From: CBDDHT01 sp965228615
Lineage (GTDB): Bacteria > Pseudomonadota > Alphaproteobacteria > Rhizobiales > Methyloligellaceae
Direction: 5' to 3'
Length of the DNA: 64,000 nucleotides
NCBI GenBank assembly: GCA_965228615.1
Contig: CBDDHT010000003.1
Span: forward strand, 620,001-684,000
Position 1 is the first letter of the stretch; each line of letters opens with the position of its first letter. Position numbers and translations under genes: made by a program. Below, piece after piece: positions 1 through 8,396 of this stretch. Under the pieces are notes generated by a model. That model ran no database searches and had not been told where the DNA came from. It saw only the letters and a list, made by a program, of their open reading frames with translations.

Positions 1-4
1 GCCC

Positions 5-62
5 TAGGACATAAACGCATAAATGGCGCAGAACCATGTGCCATTTATGCGTTTATGTCCTA
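5..62. repeat. 26-bp inverted repeat (long hairpin)
   Basis: Positions 5-30 and 37-62 are inverted copies around a 6-nt loop. All pairs are Watson-Crick except one G-T pair. There is no T-run after either arm, so a classical intrinsic terminator is not obvious. It lies upstream of folE and may mark the end of a gene left of the window or be a dispersed palindromic element. Confidence 0.8.
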
Positions 63-260
63 TCACGGTGGCAGCATCAGCAATTTATATCAGACTTGGC
101 GTCGGCAAGTTCAAGTCGGGTATGGGGTCAACTGGGCGCTTCAACGCCGTTTGCCGCACCGGAATTCATAAATCCCCATAATCGGATATAATGAGCCACC
201 TCAATACAAGAGCGGATCGCTGAGACAGCGTATGTCGCCACTGCCGAAAGAAGGACGAGA

Positions 261-908
261 ATGGACGCCATCGTGAAGAAGATGCCGCTTGGCCCGCAAT
301 CGGGCGAGCCTGAGGATGATATTAAGCGTCCGACGCGCGAGGAGGCCGAAGCCGCCGTGCGCACTCTGATTTCATGGGCCGGCGACGATCCTGCTCGCGA
401 AGGGCTGCGCGATACACCGAAGCGCGTCGTCTCGGCCTACAGGGAGTTCTTTGGCGGCTATGACGATGATCCGATCAAGGTGCTTGAACGCACATTCGAG
501 GAAGTCCATGGCTATGACGACATGGTCATGCTGCGCGATATTCGCCTGGAATCCCATTGTGAGCACCACATGGTTCCCTTCCTAGGAATCGCCCATGTCG
601 CCTACCTGCCGAGGGATCGGGTGGTCGGAATCTCGAAGCTTGCGCGTGTGGTGACCATATTCGCCAAACGCTTGCAGACGCAGGAGAAGCTGACCGCGCA
701 AATTACCAGTGCCATCCAGGAAGCTCTTCAGCCGCGCGGTGTCGCCGTGCTAATCGATGCACAGCACCAATGCATGACGACACGCGGCATCCACAACACG
801 GATGCCGCCACGATCACCACTCGGTTCGTTGGCGTGTTCAAAGAAGACGCGGATTATCGCGATCGCTTCATGCAGATGGTGCATGGCCCGCGGCTCTCCA
901 GCAGCTAA
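261..908 (+). CDS. folE: GTP cyclohydrolase I
   Basis: Converts GTP to 7,8-dihydroneopterin triphosphate, the first step of tetrahydrofolate (and pterin) synthesis, in the cytoplasm. The 215-residue protein has the family signature around SHCEHHMVPF (residues 98-107) and QHQCMTTRGI (168-177). By comparison with the E. coli enzyme the zinc ligands are Cys100, His103 and Cys171. The ATG is preceded by AAGGA at good spacing. hisI follows after 30 nt on the same strand, so the two are probably co-transcribed; this pairing is common in Rhizobiales. Both enzymes act on purine rings, but they belong to different pathways. Identification is firm. Confidence 0.97.
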   Translation: MDAIVKKMPLGPQSGEPEDDIKRPTREEAEAAVRTLISWAGDDPAREGLRDTPKRVVSAYREFFGGYDDDPIKVLERTFEEVHGYDDMVMLRDIRLESHCEHHMVPFLGIAHVAYLPRDRVVGISKLARVVTIFAKRLQTQEKLTAQITSAIQEALQPRGVAVLIDAQHQCMTTRGIHNTDAATITTRFVGVFKEDADYRDRFMQMVHGPRLSSS

Positions 909-938
909 TCGATCAACATCAGCCAGGTCTCGAAATCC

Positions 939-1427
939 ATGAGCGATCTCGCGAAATCATCGTTCGCCAAGCGTGTCAGTGTCGAACAAGTCGAGGAAGG
1001 CAACGATCTTGCACCCAAGTTCGATGAACATGGCGTGCTCCCGGTCGTCACGACGGACGCCAAGTCCGGCGACGTTCTCATGCTCGGTTACATGAACGCC
1101 GAGGCGCTCGCCCTGACAATCGAGACAGGCGAAGCCCACTATTGGAGCCGGTCACGCAAAGTGCTGTGGCACAAAGGCGCGACAAGCGGACTCGTCCAGC
1201 ATGTCGTCGACATCCGCATCGACGACGATCAGGATTCCGTCTGGCTCAAGGTTGAAGTCGCGGGATCGGGCGCCTCGTGCCATGTGGGATACAAATCCTG
1301 CTTCTACCGGTCCATTCCCACCGGAAAAGCACCATCGCCAGATCTGGAGCTTGAATATCGCGAGCAATCCAAGACGTTCGATCCGCTCGAAGTCTATGGG
1401 GACGCACCGAACCCGACGCAGATTTAA
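939..1427 (+). CDS. hisI: phosphoribosyl-AMP cyclohydrolase
   Basis: Third step of histidine biosynthesis: hydrolyses the adenine ring of phosphoribosyl-AMP. The 162-residue protein carries the conserved core MLGYMNAEAL, HYWSRSRKVLWHKG-TSG and a cysteine-containing C-terminal metal site (GASCHVGYKSCFYR). Residues 1-25 form a short N-terminal extension. It is the stand-alone bacterial form with no HisE domain fused. It lies 30 nt after folE and away from other his genes, which is usual in alphaproteobacteria. The ATG at 939 is used; no strong Shine-Dalgarno sequence is visible, so translation may be coupled to folE. Confidence 0.96.
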   Translation: MSDLAKSSFAKRVSVEQVEEGNDLAPKFDEHGVLPVVTTDAKSGDVLMLGYMNAEALALTIETGEAHYWSRSRKVLWHKGATSGLVQHVVDIRIDDDQDSVWLKVEVAGSGASCHVGYKSCFYRSIPTGKAPSPDLELEYREQSKTFDPLEVYGDAPNPTQI

Positions 1428-1565
1428 GTCCGGGGAACCGCAACTTCGCCGTCGCACAGGATCCAGCTAGCAGCCGGAATAATTCCGTCGGCAAACCGCT
1501 CCGAATCCACGTTCCATCAGGCCGTCTTAAGACACCGTTAACCACGTTCCGATAATCTCAATCGT

Positions 1566-1597
1566 TGACCCCGATGGGTCCTCAGGCACCGGGGTCA
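1566..1597. repeat. 8-bp inverted repeat before patatin gene
   Basis: TGACCCCG at 1566-1573 is repeated inverted at 1590-1597 with a 16-nt spacer, in the 199-nt gap between hisI and the patatin gene. It could be the hisI 3' hairpin or an operator for the following gene. There is no T-run. The rest of the gap shows nothing recognisable. Confidence 0.4.
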
Positions 1598-1626
1598 TTC
1601 GGCATGACGCTTGCAATGGTGCGGGG

Positions 1627-2547
1627 ATGAACAAGCCAAAAATCGGACTGGCTCTTGGCGGCGGCGCAGCGCGCGGTTGGGCTCATATCGGCGTTCTTCA
1701 GGCATTGGAACGCGTTGGCCTTGCTCCGGACATCATTGCTGGCACATCGATCGGCGCCGTGGCCGGAGGCTGTTTCGTTGCCGGCAAACTCGATCAGCTT
1801 GAGGAATTTGCCGCAACTCTCACCAAGCGCCGCATGTTCGGGTTCCTCGACTTCAACTTTGCAGGCTCTGGCTTGATTTCCGGCCAAAAACTTGGCGGGC
1901 GACTGGAAAGCCACCTGGAAGACGTGATGATCGAGGATCTCGATCGCCGCTTTGTCGCTGTAGCGACGGAGCTTGGCACCGGTCATGAAATCTGGCTGAA
2001 CAAGGGGCGCCTTGTGGATGCGATGCGTGCGTCCTACGCGCTGCCCGGCATTTTTCGCCCCGTTAACATCAATGAGCGGTGGCTCATCGACGGTGCACTG
2101 GTCAATCCCATTCCGGTGTCGGTCTGCCGTGCCCTTGGCGCCAGGGTCGTTATTGCCGTCAATCTGCATTGGGACGTGTTCGGAAAAGGGTCCGTCATTC
2201 CCGACCAGGCGGCTTTCGAAGAGACAGAAGTCCCGGCCGATGAGACGGTGCCCCCCAAAGGCAATGGCCGAGCGGCCCTCCATCTTCTGCACCGCCAGTT
2301 TTTCGGACGTCCCGATGGCGCCCCTGGCCTGTCGAGTGTGATGGTCGACGCGTTCAACATTATTCAGGACCGCATCGCTCGCTCGCGCCTGGCTGGCGAT
2401 CCTCCCGACATCACGATCGCACCGCGCCTCGGAGATATCGGGTTGTTCGATTTTCACCGGGCCGCCGAAGCTGTTCCGCTTGGGCTCGAAGCAACCGAGC
2501 GCGAAATCGAGGAGATCGAACGCGCCGTCTATGCACTTGCAGCCTAG
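1627..2547 (+). CDS. patatin-like phospholipase
   Basis: Predicted lipid acyl hydrolase of the bacterial patatin family (RssA/YlbK-like). The Ser-Asp dyad is visible: Ser41 in GTSIG (39-43) and Asp155 in the DGA motif (IDGALVNP). The oxyanion loop is GGGAARGWAHIG (11-22). The length of 306 residues is normal for the short bacterial form. There is no signal peptide or membrane segment, so it is probably cytoplasmic. It faces the CBS-domain gene convergently with an 11-nt gap. Substrate unknown. The catalytic call is strong, the physiological role is not. Confidence 0.92.
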   Translation: MNKPKIGLALGGGAARGWAHIGVLQALERVGLAPDIIAGTSIGAVAGGCFVAGKLDQLEEFAATLTKRRMFGFLDFNFAGSGLISGQKLGGRLESHLEDVMIEDLDRRFVAVATELGTGHEIWLNKGRLVDAMRASYALPGIFRPVNINERWLIDGALVNPIPVSVCRALGARVVIAVNLHWDVFGKGSVIPDQAAFEETEVPADETVPPKGNGRAALHLLHRQFFGRPDGAPGLSSVMVDAFNIIQDRIARSRLAGDPPDITIAPRLGDIGLFDFHRAAEAVPLGLEATEREIEEIERAVYALAA

Positions 2548-2558
2548 AGGTGACGTTG

Positions 2559-2990
2559 TCACCCAGTTGCGATGTAATCGCGCATCGCAGCCGCTTCCAT
2601 TTCGGCCTCGGCAATCCTTAGTTTGACGACATCGCCAATCGAAATCAGGCCGACAAGCACATCTCCGTCAACCACAGGGAGATGGCGAAACCGGCCAGCG
2701 GTCATCTCTGCCATAAGTTGATCGATCGTATCGCTTTCCCGGCAGGTCACAACATTCTTGGTCATGCAGCTCGAAACCGGTTTCTCAAGCGCATTCATGC
2801 CGACACTCGCTATACTGCGAACGATATCGCGCTCCGACACGATACCGGCGATGGTCTTGTCGGCATGTGTGACCACGATGCAGCCAATCTTGTGTTTTGC
2901 GAGCGATTTCGCGATCTCCTGAACCGAGGTTTCAGGTGTTGTCGTGATGATAGTGTGGCCCTTCGATTTCAGGATCGTAGCAACATTCAT
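2559..2990 (-). CDS. tandem CBS-domain protein
   Basis: A 143-residue protein made almost entirely of two CBS motifs (roughly residues 7-60 and 73-128: IGCIVVTHADKTIAGIVSERD and RHLPVVDGDVLVGLISIGD). Such proteins bind adenosine nucleotides as a Bateman module and may regulate partner enzymes. The frame is open further upstream, but MNVAT at 2990 is chosen because GGGAGA precedes it and homology-like sequence begins there. The C-terminus is helical (AEAEMEAAAMRDY). Conserved next to the folE-hisI-patatin group in rhizobia. Target unknown. Confidence 0.9.
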   Translation of the reverse strand: MNVATILKSKGHTIITTTPETSVQEIAKSLAKHKIGCIVVTHADKTIAGIVSERDIVRSIASVGMNALEKPVSSCMTKNVVTCRESDTIDQLMAEMTAGRFRHLPVVDGDVLVGLISIGDVVKLRIAEAEMEAAAMRDYIATG

Positions 2991-3009
2991 GGGACGTCTC
3001 CCAGTCTTG

Positions 3010-3053
3010 CTAGAGCAAAACAATGTCCGACAGGACGCGGGAAATTGCTCTAG
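3010..3053. repeat. CTAGAGCA...TGCTCTAG palindromic element, copy 1
   Basis: Outer arms CTAGAGCAA (3010-3018) and TTGCTCTAG (3045-3053) enclose a small inner stem (GTCC 3025-3028 / GGAC 3033-3036). The right arm runs on into the palindrome GCTCTAGAGC (3047-3056). The same plan, with different inner sequence, occurs at 45006-45049. It lies just upstream of the CBS gene. Confidence 0.7.
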
Positions 3054-3267
3054 AGCATTATAATCAATCAACAATTCACGTTTCACCAAACGGGGCAAAG
3101 CATTGTTGATCCGGCCTCTAAGCCGATCCGTCCCATTGGATCCTGCATATCGCCGACAGCTTCGCTGCTGTTGCGGATTGTTTTCGCACGCCAAGTACGG
3201 AACGGCTCATTTGGGGTGTATGATGACGTTGCTGGGCGCTGGGTGCAATAGGCTGGCACGATCATGA

Positions 3268-4011
3268 TCAATCGACTGGCCGCAGGTGCGGCGTGCGATC
3301 AGACGGCGGATCGAACAGGCCAAAGGTCAAGAGGCCGCAAATAAAACCTCCTAAATGCGCTTCCCAGGCAATCGAACTCCCCTCCCCGTCCATCTGGACA
3401 TAGCCAAGTCCGAATATCAGATTTAAGACCGCCCAAACGGCTACAAACGTCAGAATCCTGGGATTCCTGAGAGTTTCAGGCACGCTCTGAATACGGAACG
3501 ACCGAGGGTCTGCCCGCATTGCCGCAAAGCCATCGGGACCAGCGCTGAACAGGAATCGCAAAGCCCCCGCCATCTGTCCGGATATCGCTGCCGAAGCGCC
3601 GACAACCGGGACAAGCTCGCCAATATGCAGGACCCAATGCAGCAGAACGCCCGCAATGCCTGCTATCAGCGAAAATGCTGCAAATCGCATCCCTCCGAGC
3701 CGTTTTGCGACAGCGCTCCCGAAAGCCAGCATCCATATCGAGTTGACCATGAGATGCATGAAATCGCCATGAACAAGCATATAGGTCACGAAGGAGGTTA
3801 TGGCGGCAATCTGCCCTCCTGGAATCCCTATAATTTCAGTTCCATAGCGGGCCGGGATGAACGCCAATGATAGCATCAACGCCAGATTGTCTTCGGCGCT
3901 AAGGATATTGCGCAGCCCGTGAACCAGGACAATCACGACAAGAGCGACCACGACACTCAGCGGCACGTTGAATGCCGGTACGTGCTTCGTTCCGTCCGCC
4001 TGCGGATGCAT
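3268..4011 (-). CDS. rhomboid family intramembrane serine protease
   Basis: Polytopic inner-membrane protein with all rhomboid active-site features. The nucleophile is in GASAAISG (Ser140 counting from the ATG), the catalytic histidine is in EAHLGGF (His219), and an H-x-x-x-N oxyanion motif is present (HLMVN, about 86-90). Six or so hydrophobic segments span residues 15-235. The start is either GTG at 4014 or the adjacent ATG at 4011; GAGAGG lies upstream of both and ATG is preferred. It is divergent from the PAS-domain gene. Substrate unknown; it should be an active protease. Confidence 0.93.
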   Translation of the reverse strand: MHPQADGTKHVPAFNVPLSVVVALVVIVLVHGLRNILSAEDNLALMLSLAFIPARYGTEIIGIPGGQIAAITSFVTYMLVHGDFMHLMVNSIWMLAFGSAVAKRLGGMRFAAFSLIAGIAGVLLHWVLHIGELVPVVGASAAISGQMAGALRFLFSAGPDGFAAMRADPRSFRIQSVPETLRNPRILTFVAVWAVLNLIFGLGYVQMDGEGSSIAWEAHLGGFICGLLTFGLFDPPSDRTPHLRPVD

Positions 4012-4267
4012 CACGATTTTCCTCTCTGGGGCAAGGTCAAGAACCCATAAATGGCAACCTGTCTCGACGACGGCAAGCGGCCGCCCCTTGATGTCGCTTC
4101 AAATCGTTAAGGATTAATCCAACGCGCGCCGGCCTATCGAGCTGTTTGGCACATGTTCTGCTCAATCTCATGCAAACGCCCGGACCAACTGTGCACATCG
4201 TGCCGACATGGAGCACCGACCCATGGGTCCGCGGAGAGCGCAATGAAAACGCACAAAGCGAACAAAG

Positions 4268-4906
4268 ATGCCGGATCAGAACAAACAGCAGTCGACGACG
4301 CGCAGTCTATACGCCTATTGGAACGATGTTCGGAACAAGCGTGTCGCGCCACGACGATTCGAAATTGAACCGATGAAAATCGCCGCCCTGCTCCCGGAAA
4401 CGTTCATTGTTGAATGCCAGGGGTTGCTGGATTTCCGCTTTCGGTTGGCGGGCACGCGGCTATGCGAGAATTTCGGACGGGAACTTCGAGGTCAGGGCCT
4501 CCTTGACTTCTGGCAGGAAGCCGATCGGGAGGTTTTGCGAGAGAGCCTGAATCGGATCGTCATCGATGCCCAGATCGGAACCGTCGTTTTCGACTCGATC
4601 ACAGATGACAACCGCACTGTCCGGTTCGAGATGCTGCTTCTTCCATTGATCCATAATGGCGCTTCGATAAACCGGGTTATGGGCAGTATCACTGCCATCG
4701 ATGCCCCGCCTTGGCTCGGATCGCGGGCATTGGTGCGCCACGCAATTGTCGAAACCGAGATCCATGCACCCGCGAATGAGGGCAGCGTGATCGATGAGAG
4801 CACCCTTGTCGACGAACAGGCATGTCAGGCCATGATCGTGCAACAAGGCGATCGACGCTTCCGCGTGTACGAGGGGGGCCGCCCAAGCGAACAGCCCGAT
4901 ATCTAA
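4268..4906 (+). CDS. PAS-domain protein (PAS_5 type)
   Basis: A 212-residue cytoplasmic protein matching the alphaproteobacterial PAS_5 family. It opens with the typical YAYWNDVRNKRVAPRR segment, followed by the PAS fold to about residue 155 (ETFIVE, FRFRLAGTRLCENFGREL, VRFEMLLLPL). No output domain is visible; residues 155-212 are low-complexity and acidic. It is encoded 165 nt before a PilZ protein on the same strand, a frequent neighbourhood in this group that suggests a signalling role. The Shine-Dalgarno sequence is weak (ACAAAG). Ligand and function unknown. Confidence 0.85.
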   Translation: MPDQNKQQSTTRSLYAYWNDVRNKRVAPRRFEIEPMKIAALLPETFIVECQGLLDFRFRLAGTRLCENFGRELRGQGLLDFWQEADREVLRESLNRIVIDAQIGTVVFDSITDDNRTVRFEMLLLPLIHNGASINRVMGSITAIDAPPWLGSRALVRHAIVETEIHAPANEGSVIDESTLVDEQACQAMIVQQGDRRFRVYEGGRPSEQPDI

Positions 4907-5071
4907 TACCAGCAGCGGTCAACAGTGACCGCAGCTGTTATGATCCCGGCCTGGCCCAGAATCGCCGTTCATTTAGCAGTTCTTTAAGGCCCCTCAGCTA
5001 GTCTCGGTGCCGGTCTCTCAATCTATCTCTGATTTTGAGACGACCGCCAGCCTCGTCATGTAAGGGCCGAA

Positions 5072-5725
5072 ATGCGCGCACAATCCGAAGCACCACTGCT
5101 TGGCGAACCTGTCCTTCGACAGCGTTTGGCGACACGGCGTTCACCTAAGCTCATTCCAGACAGAAGGCTCTTTCAGCGTGTGCGGATCCGGCTACTCGGG
5201 CGCTTCATGCGCGAGGACAAGGAGGAGTATCCTTGTCAAATCGTGAACATGTCTGCCGGCGGCATGGCTATACTGGCGCCAACGGCCGGAGCTCTTGGGG
5301 AGCATCTGGTTGTTTACGTCGACCAGATCGGACGCGTTGAAGGTATTGTCAGCCGAATATTCCCGGAAGGCTTTGCCGTAAAGATCTTCGCAACCGACTA
5401 CAAACGCGAGAAAATCGTCAATCAATTGACCTGGCTGGTCAACCGAGCGCGTTTGAATATGGCCGAAGAGCGAACGCACGAGCGCATCAGCCCCAATAGG
5501 CCGAACACCCAGATGACATTGCTGGATGGATCGGTTCTGCCGTGTCAGGTCCTCGACATTTCTCTATCCGGCGCCTCCGTCGCGGTTGATCCGCGCCCGC
5601 CCATGGGGCATCCCGTCGTTCTCGGACTCACCCGTGGCAGCATCGTCCGTCATCACGAGCAAGGTGTCGGCATTCGCTTTTTGGACATCCAGGATCCGAC
5701 GACGATCAAACGCCAGTTTGGCTGA
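5072..5725 (+). CDS. double PilZ-domain protein
   Basis: Probable cyclic-di-GMP receptor. Two PilZ repeats are visible. The first (about residues 30-130) has basic residues in DRRLFQRVRIR, then NMSAGGM. The second (about 133-217) has EERTHERISPNR, then DISLSGASV. The paired RxxxR and (D/N)xSxxG elements are those that contact c-di-GMP; the second domain departs from the canonical arginine spacing and may be degenerate. No membrane segment. The GGDEF-EAL enzyme at 14-16 kb is a possible source of the ligand, but this link is inference. Confidence 0.85.
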   Translation: MRAQSEAPLLGEPVLRQRLATRRSPKLIPDRRLFQRVRIRLLGRFMREDKEEYPCQIVNMSAGGMAILAPTAGALGEHLVVYVDQIGRVEGIVSRIFPEGFAVKIFATDYKREKIVNQLTWLVNRARLNMAEERTHERISPNRPNTQMTLLDGSVLPCQVLDISLSGASVAVDPRPPMGHPVVLGLTRGSIVRHHEQGVGIRFLDIQDPTTIKRQFG

Positions 5726-6105
5726 GGCCGGGAACCGCCCTGAAGTGCGGTCGCCATTTCCTCATAAGTAAGAATGACAGCAAAATCTGCTGTGCCTGAC
5801 ATCGGCGCATTCCCCTGTTTCTCGACATTCCAAGAACTTTTTTTCCAAGAATTGCAGATTTTTTTGATCACGCAAGGCGAGTTGGACTTTCCAAGTTCAT
5901 GTCTCTCGCGGTCTCCAGCGCGCTTGTTTGATCTCATTTCGACAACCAACCTCGCCTGTGCCGATTGCCATCCACGCTGCGTGAGCATCACCCCAAAAAT
6001 GGCTCTTTTCTGGGCTTTTCAATGTGTGTAAGCGTTGCCGAAGTCAGCGACGCGCCAACGGCGCCGGATTTTCAGGCGGCCGGCAAATTTTGATAAAATT
6101 TTAGG

Positions 6106-6128
6106 CAAATTTGAATACTTCAAATTTG
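6106..6128. promoter_or_regulatory. perfect AT-rich palindrome upstream of protease gene
   Basis: CAAATTTGAA (6106-6115) and TTCAAATTTG (6119-6128) form a perfect 10-bp dyad with a 3-nt centre. It lies in the unusually AT-rich part (about 6070-6170) of the 516-nt gap between the PilZ gene and the cysteine protease gene. No convincing ORF occupies 5726-6241. The site looks like an operator about 115 nt before the protease start; the regulator is unknown. Confidence 0.6.
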
Positions 6129-6241
6129 ATCTAAATATTGAGAAAAACTATTGATAATACAACTAGAACACCACCGTTTTACTTCGTCTAATCTCAAACC
6201 CTGTGTGCGAGAGTGCTCCTCAACAAACAGTGCTGGGGGGC

Positions 6242-6889
6242 ATGATGAAACGGTTCGAAACACTTCTACTAACAACGATGGCCATGGCAATGATGGCAGG
6301 TCAGGCAGTTGCCGGCGACCGCAACCAGACCCAGGGACAAAATCCGGGCTCCGCGTTCATGCGGGTCTTCGGGCAGGCTCTTCCGCCAATCGGCCATGTC
6401 GGCTTTTGCCGGCGACATCCGGCCGAATGCCGGGCACAAAGAATTGGACGCAAGCGCGTTCCGCTGACAGCCGACAGGCTCAATGAGCTGCAATCTGTCA
6501 ACAGCATCGTCAATCGGATGGTGAAGCCAGTTACCGACCTCAAGCTGTACGGACGCCTGGAGCATTGGACCTATCCATCCAAATACGGCGATTGCGAAGA
6601 CTATGTCATCCTGAAGCGCCGTCTCCTGATTGACCGCGGCTGGCCGGCAAGTGCACTCCTGATCACCGTCGTTCGCGACGAAAACAACGAAGGCCATGCC
6701 ATCCTGACAGCGCGCACGGCATCGGGAGATTTCGTTCTCGACAACAAGCGTTCCGACATTATGAGCTGGAAAGACTCGGCCTATGTGTTCGTGAAACGTC
6801 AGTCTTACACAAATCCCAAACTTTGGATGTCATTGGCACCAGGCCGTGACCGTGCAGCACCGCGGGTATCAGGTACGAGACACAGATAA
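6242..6889 (+). CDS. periplasmic transglutaminase-like cysteine protease (BTLCP family)
   Basis: Bacterial transglutaminase-like cysteine proteinase (PF06035 type). A signal peptide (MMKRFETLLLTTMAMAMMAGQAVAG, in two parts: n-region 1-4, h-region 7-20) directs it to the periplasm. The catalytic triad is visible as Cys118 in GDCEDY, His152 in GHAILT and Asp167 in VLDN. The frame is open upstream to 6203, but ATG 6242 has GGGGGG just before it and begins the signal peptide. Relatives include LapG, which processes adhesins; no LapD or adhesin partner is nearby, so the substrate is unknown. A strong terminator follows. Confidence 0.9.
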   Translation: MMKRFETLLLTTMAMAMMAGQAVAGDRNQTQGQNPGSAFMRVFGQALPPIGHVGFCRRHPAECRAQRIGRKRVPLTADRLNELQSVNSIVNRMVKPVTDLKLYGRLEHWTYPSKYGDCEDYVILKRRLLIDRGWPASALLITVVRDENNEGHAILTARTASGDFVLDNKRSDIMSWKDSAYVFVKRQSYTNPKLWMSLAPGRDRAAPRVSGTRHR

Positions 6890-6973
6890 TCCAAGGGGGG
6901 GTAATTATCGAATTCGATTTCGGCCCGGTGACCCATCCCCCCTCCTTCCCCGACCCAGCCGGGCCAGACTGGA

Positions 6974-7008
6974 GCCGGTCTCGCAAGAGACCGGCTTCTT
7001 TTTTTTTT
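6974..7008 (+). terminator. Rho-independent terminator after protease gene
   Basis: A perfect 9-bp stem (GCCGGTCTC 6974-6982 / GAGACCGGC 6987-6995) with a GCAA tetraloop is followed by a 13-nt run containing 12 T. A textbook intrinsic terminator for the + strand, also positioned between convergent genes. Confidence 0.95.
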
Positions 7009-7042
7009 GGGGAATTCCGTCGAGCGACCTTCGCAACGTGAA

Positions 7043-7576
7043 TTAATGCTCTCGAGGTGCGAGTCCTGTGCGATATCGCTGCCAGTTTTGGACATAGTGC
7101 TCGGCGAGCCAGCTGATCTCCCGGCTCCCCTCCTTATCGATCTCGCGCACAATGCGGCCCGGTGTCCCGACGACCAGGGAATTGGGCGGGATGATCTTGC
7201 CTTCCGGCACAAGGGCGTTTGCCCCGATAATGCTGTTTTCGCCGATTTCAGCACCATTCAGGATGGTTGAGCCGATACCGATCAGACAATTCTGCGCAAT
7301 CGTGCAGCCGTGCAACATGGCGAGATGACCGACGGTGACGCGATCGCCGATGGTCAGTGGATAGCCCATGTCGGTGTGAAGGACGCAACCATCCTGGATG
7401 TTGCTGCTCGCGCCGACATGAATCAGCTCATTGTCACCGCGCAGGACTGCACCGAACCAGATGCTTGCCTTTGGCTCGAGTTTAACCTTACCGATGACGA
7501 CCGCATTCGGAGCGACCCAGTAATCGTCCTCAGGCGGCAGATCGACGTCGATACCTTGAAACCGGTAGATGGCCAT
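7043..7576 (-). CDS. gamma-carbonic-anhydrase-like hexapeptide protein
   Basis: A 177-residue left-handed beta-helix protein of the gamma-carbonic anhydrase/YrdA-PaaY family. Hexapeptide repeats run from about residue 20 to 150. The three metal-ligand histidines are present in VLHTD and VGHLAMLHG, so it may bind zinc or iron. Whether it has carbonic anhydrase activity is not predictable. MAIYRF is chosen as the start because AAGGGGGA precedes it; the frame extends upstream without similarity. It is the last gene of a leftward group with the small membrane protein, DUF3126 and cysE. Confidence 0.9.
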   Translation of the reverse strand: MAIYRFQGIDVDLPPEDDYWVAPNAVVIGKVKLEPKASIWFGAVLRGDNELIHVGASSNIQDGCVLHTDMGYPLTIGDRVTVGHLAMLHGCTIAQNCLIGIGSTILNGAEIGENSIIGANALVPEGKIIPPNSLVVGTPGRIVREIDKEGSREISWLAEHYVQNWQRYRTGLAPREH

Positions 7577-7709
7577 GCGTTCCCCCTTCTCGATCAAGGC
7601 GCGCACTTTGCCACGACCTAATAGGCCGCGCCAACCACCCGACATTGAGCCGGACAGGCGTCGATGGAACCGACAAAGACAGTGATTTCTGAATTCCGAG
7701 AAGAGAAGT

Positions 7710-8021
7710 CTAGATGACGACCAGGAGTTCCAAGACCACCGCACCGGAGAAGAAGCTCCAGAAGGTCGCGATCAGTGTTGCGAGGGCCAGCCAGTGGGCC
7801 TCCCGCTCTTCGATGAGGGCACCGCGTATCGTGTTACGCATGATAATCACCGGTCCAGCAAAGACCCGCGCGATAACGCCGGTGAACGCGGTGATTATGG
7901 TCCCAGGCTGAAATGCAAAGGTGAGCGGTCGCCCGGTCACAAGCTTCGTGAAACTCGTGAGCAATCCACCGACGACAAAGCCGATTGCCGTGACATAGGC
8001 ATAAAGCGCGTACTCGTACAT
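7710..8021 (-). CDS. small conserved membrane protein
   Basis: A 103-residue protein with about three hydrophobic segments (residues 8-26, 42-57 and 78-101). It contains no known catalytic motif and its family name is not recognised. Its position between the DUF3126/cysE pair and the gamma-CA gene suggests a conserved operon neighbour. A TTAA-N7-TTAA box lies 78 nt upstream of its start (8099-8113), so it may have its own cell-cycle-linked promoter. Function unknown. Confidence 0.75.
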   Translation of the reverse strand: MYEYALYAYVTAIGFVVGGLLTSFTKLVTGRPLTFAFQPGTIITAFTGVIARVFAGPVIIMRNTIRGALIEEREAHWLALATLIATFWSFFSGAVVLELLVVI

Positions 8022-8098
8022 GACCCCACAAACCTCGGACTATCTGCACCCCAGGTCTGCAATTTGCACCGGCCCGCCAAACGGGCGCACGTTCTTCC

Positions 8099-8113
8099 TT
8101 AATGAATGGTTAA
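8099..8113. promoter_or_regulatory. CtrA-type box TTAA-N7-TTAA
   Basis: TTAA (8099-8102), spacer TGAATGG, TTAA (8110-8113): an exact match to the full CtrA consensus of alphaproteobacteria. It sits 78 nt upstream of the small membrane protein start and just downstream of the DUF3126 stop. Binding is inferred from the motif only. Confidence 0.55.
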
Positions 8114-8125
8114 CAGGGGCGGTTT

Positions 8126-8338
8126 TCAGCTCTGCAGGTCAAATTCAAGGATCGCCATCTGAAAGCTGTATGACAAATCGTCGTCTTCATCGTCCCTGAA
8201 TAGGACGCCGATGAACTCGTCGCCAATGTAGACTTCGGCGGAGTCGTCTTTGTTCGGGCGCTGACGCACCTCGATCGTGTCGAGTTTGAACAGCTTGCGA
8301 AAATAGTTTTCCAAGCTACGGATTTCGTCTGCTTTCAT
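8126..8338 (-). CDS. DUF3126 family protein
   Basis: A 70-residue acidic protein with the conserved DUF3126 pattern: KADEIRSLENYFRKLF at the start, DDSAEVYIGDEFIGVLF in the middle and a FQMAILEFDL end. Cytoplasmic, function unknown. The family is found across alphaproteobacteria and is typically encoded beside cysE, as here (67 nt downstream of cysE on the same strand). A GGGGGA Shine-Dalgarno sequence precedes the ATG. Confidence 0.9.
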   Translation of the reverse strand: MKADEIRSLENYFRKLFKLDTIEVRQRPNKDDSAEVYIGDEFIGVLFRDDEDDDLSYSFQMAILEFDLQS

Positions 8339-8354
8339 CAGTGTCCCCCAACTT

Positions 8355-8396
8355 GGGTCATGAGGTCATGACCCGCCCGGACAATCACGTCCGGGC
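8355..8396. repeat. two adjacent inverted repeats between cysE and DUF3126 gene
   Basis: GGGTCATGA (8355-8363) with TCATGACCC (8366-8374) is immediately followed by GCCCGGAC (8375-8382) with GTCCGGGC (8389-8396). Both are perfect. They fill most of the 67-nt intergenic gap and would form two back-to-back hairpins in the leftward transcript. Neither is followed by a T-run. Possible roles are mRNA processing or an attenuator, or the pair is a palindromic repeat element. Confidence 0.7.

Noticed and set aside
5774..6031. 85-codon frame between the PilZ and protease genes
   Set aside because: No Shine-Dalgarno, atypical composition and no similarity; lies in the non-coding AT-rich leader.
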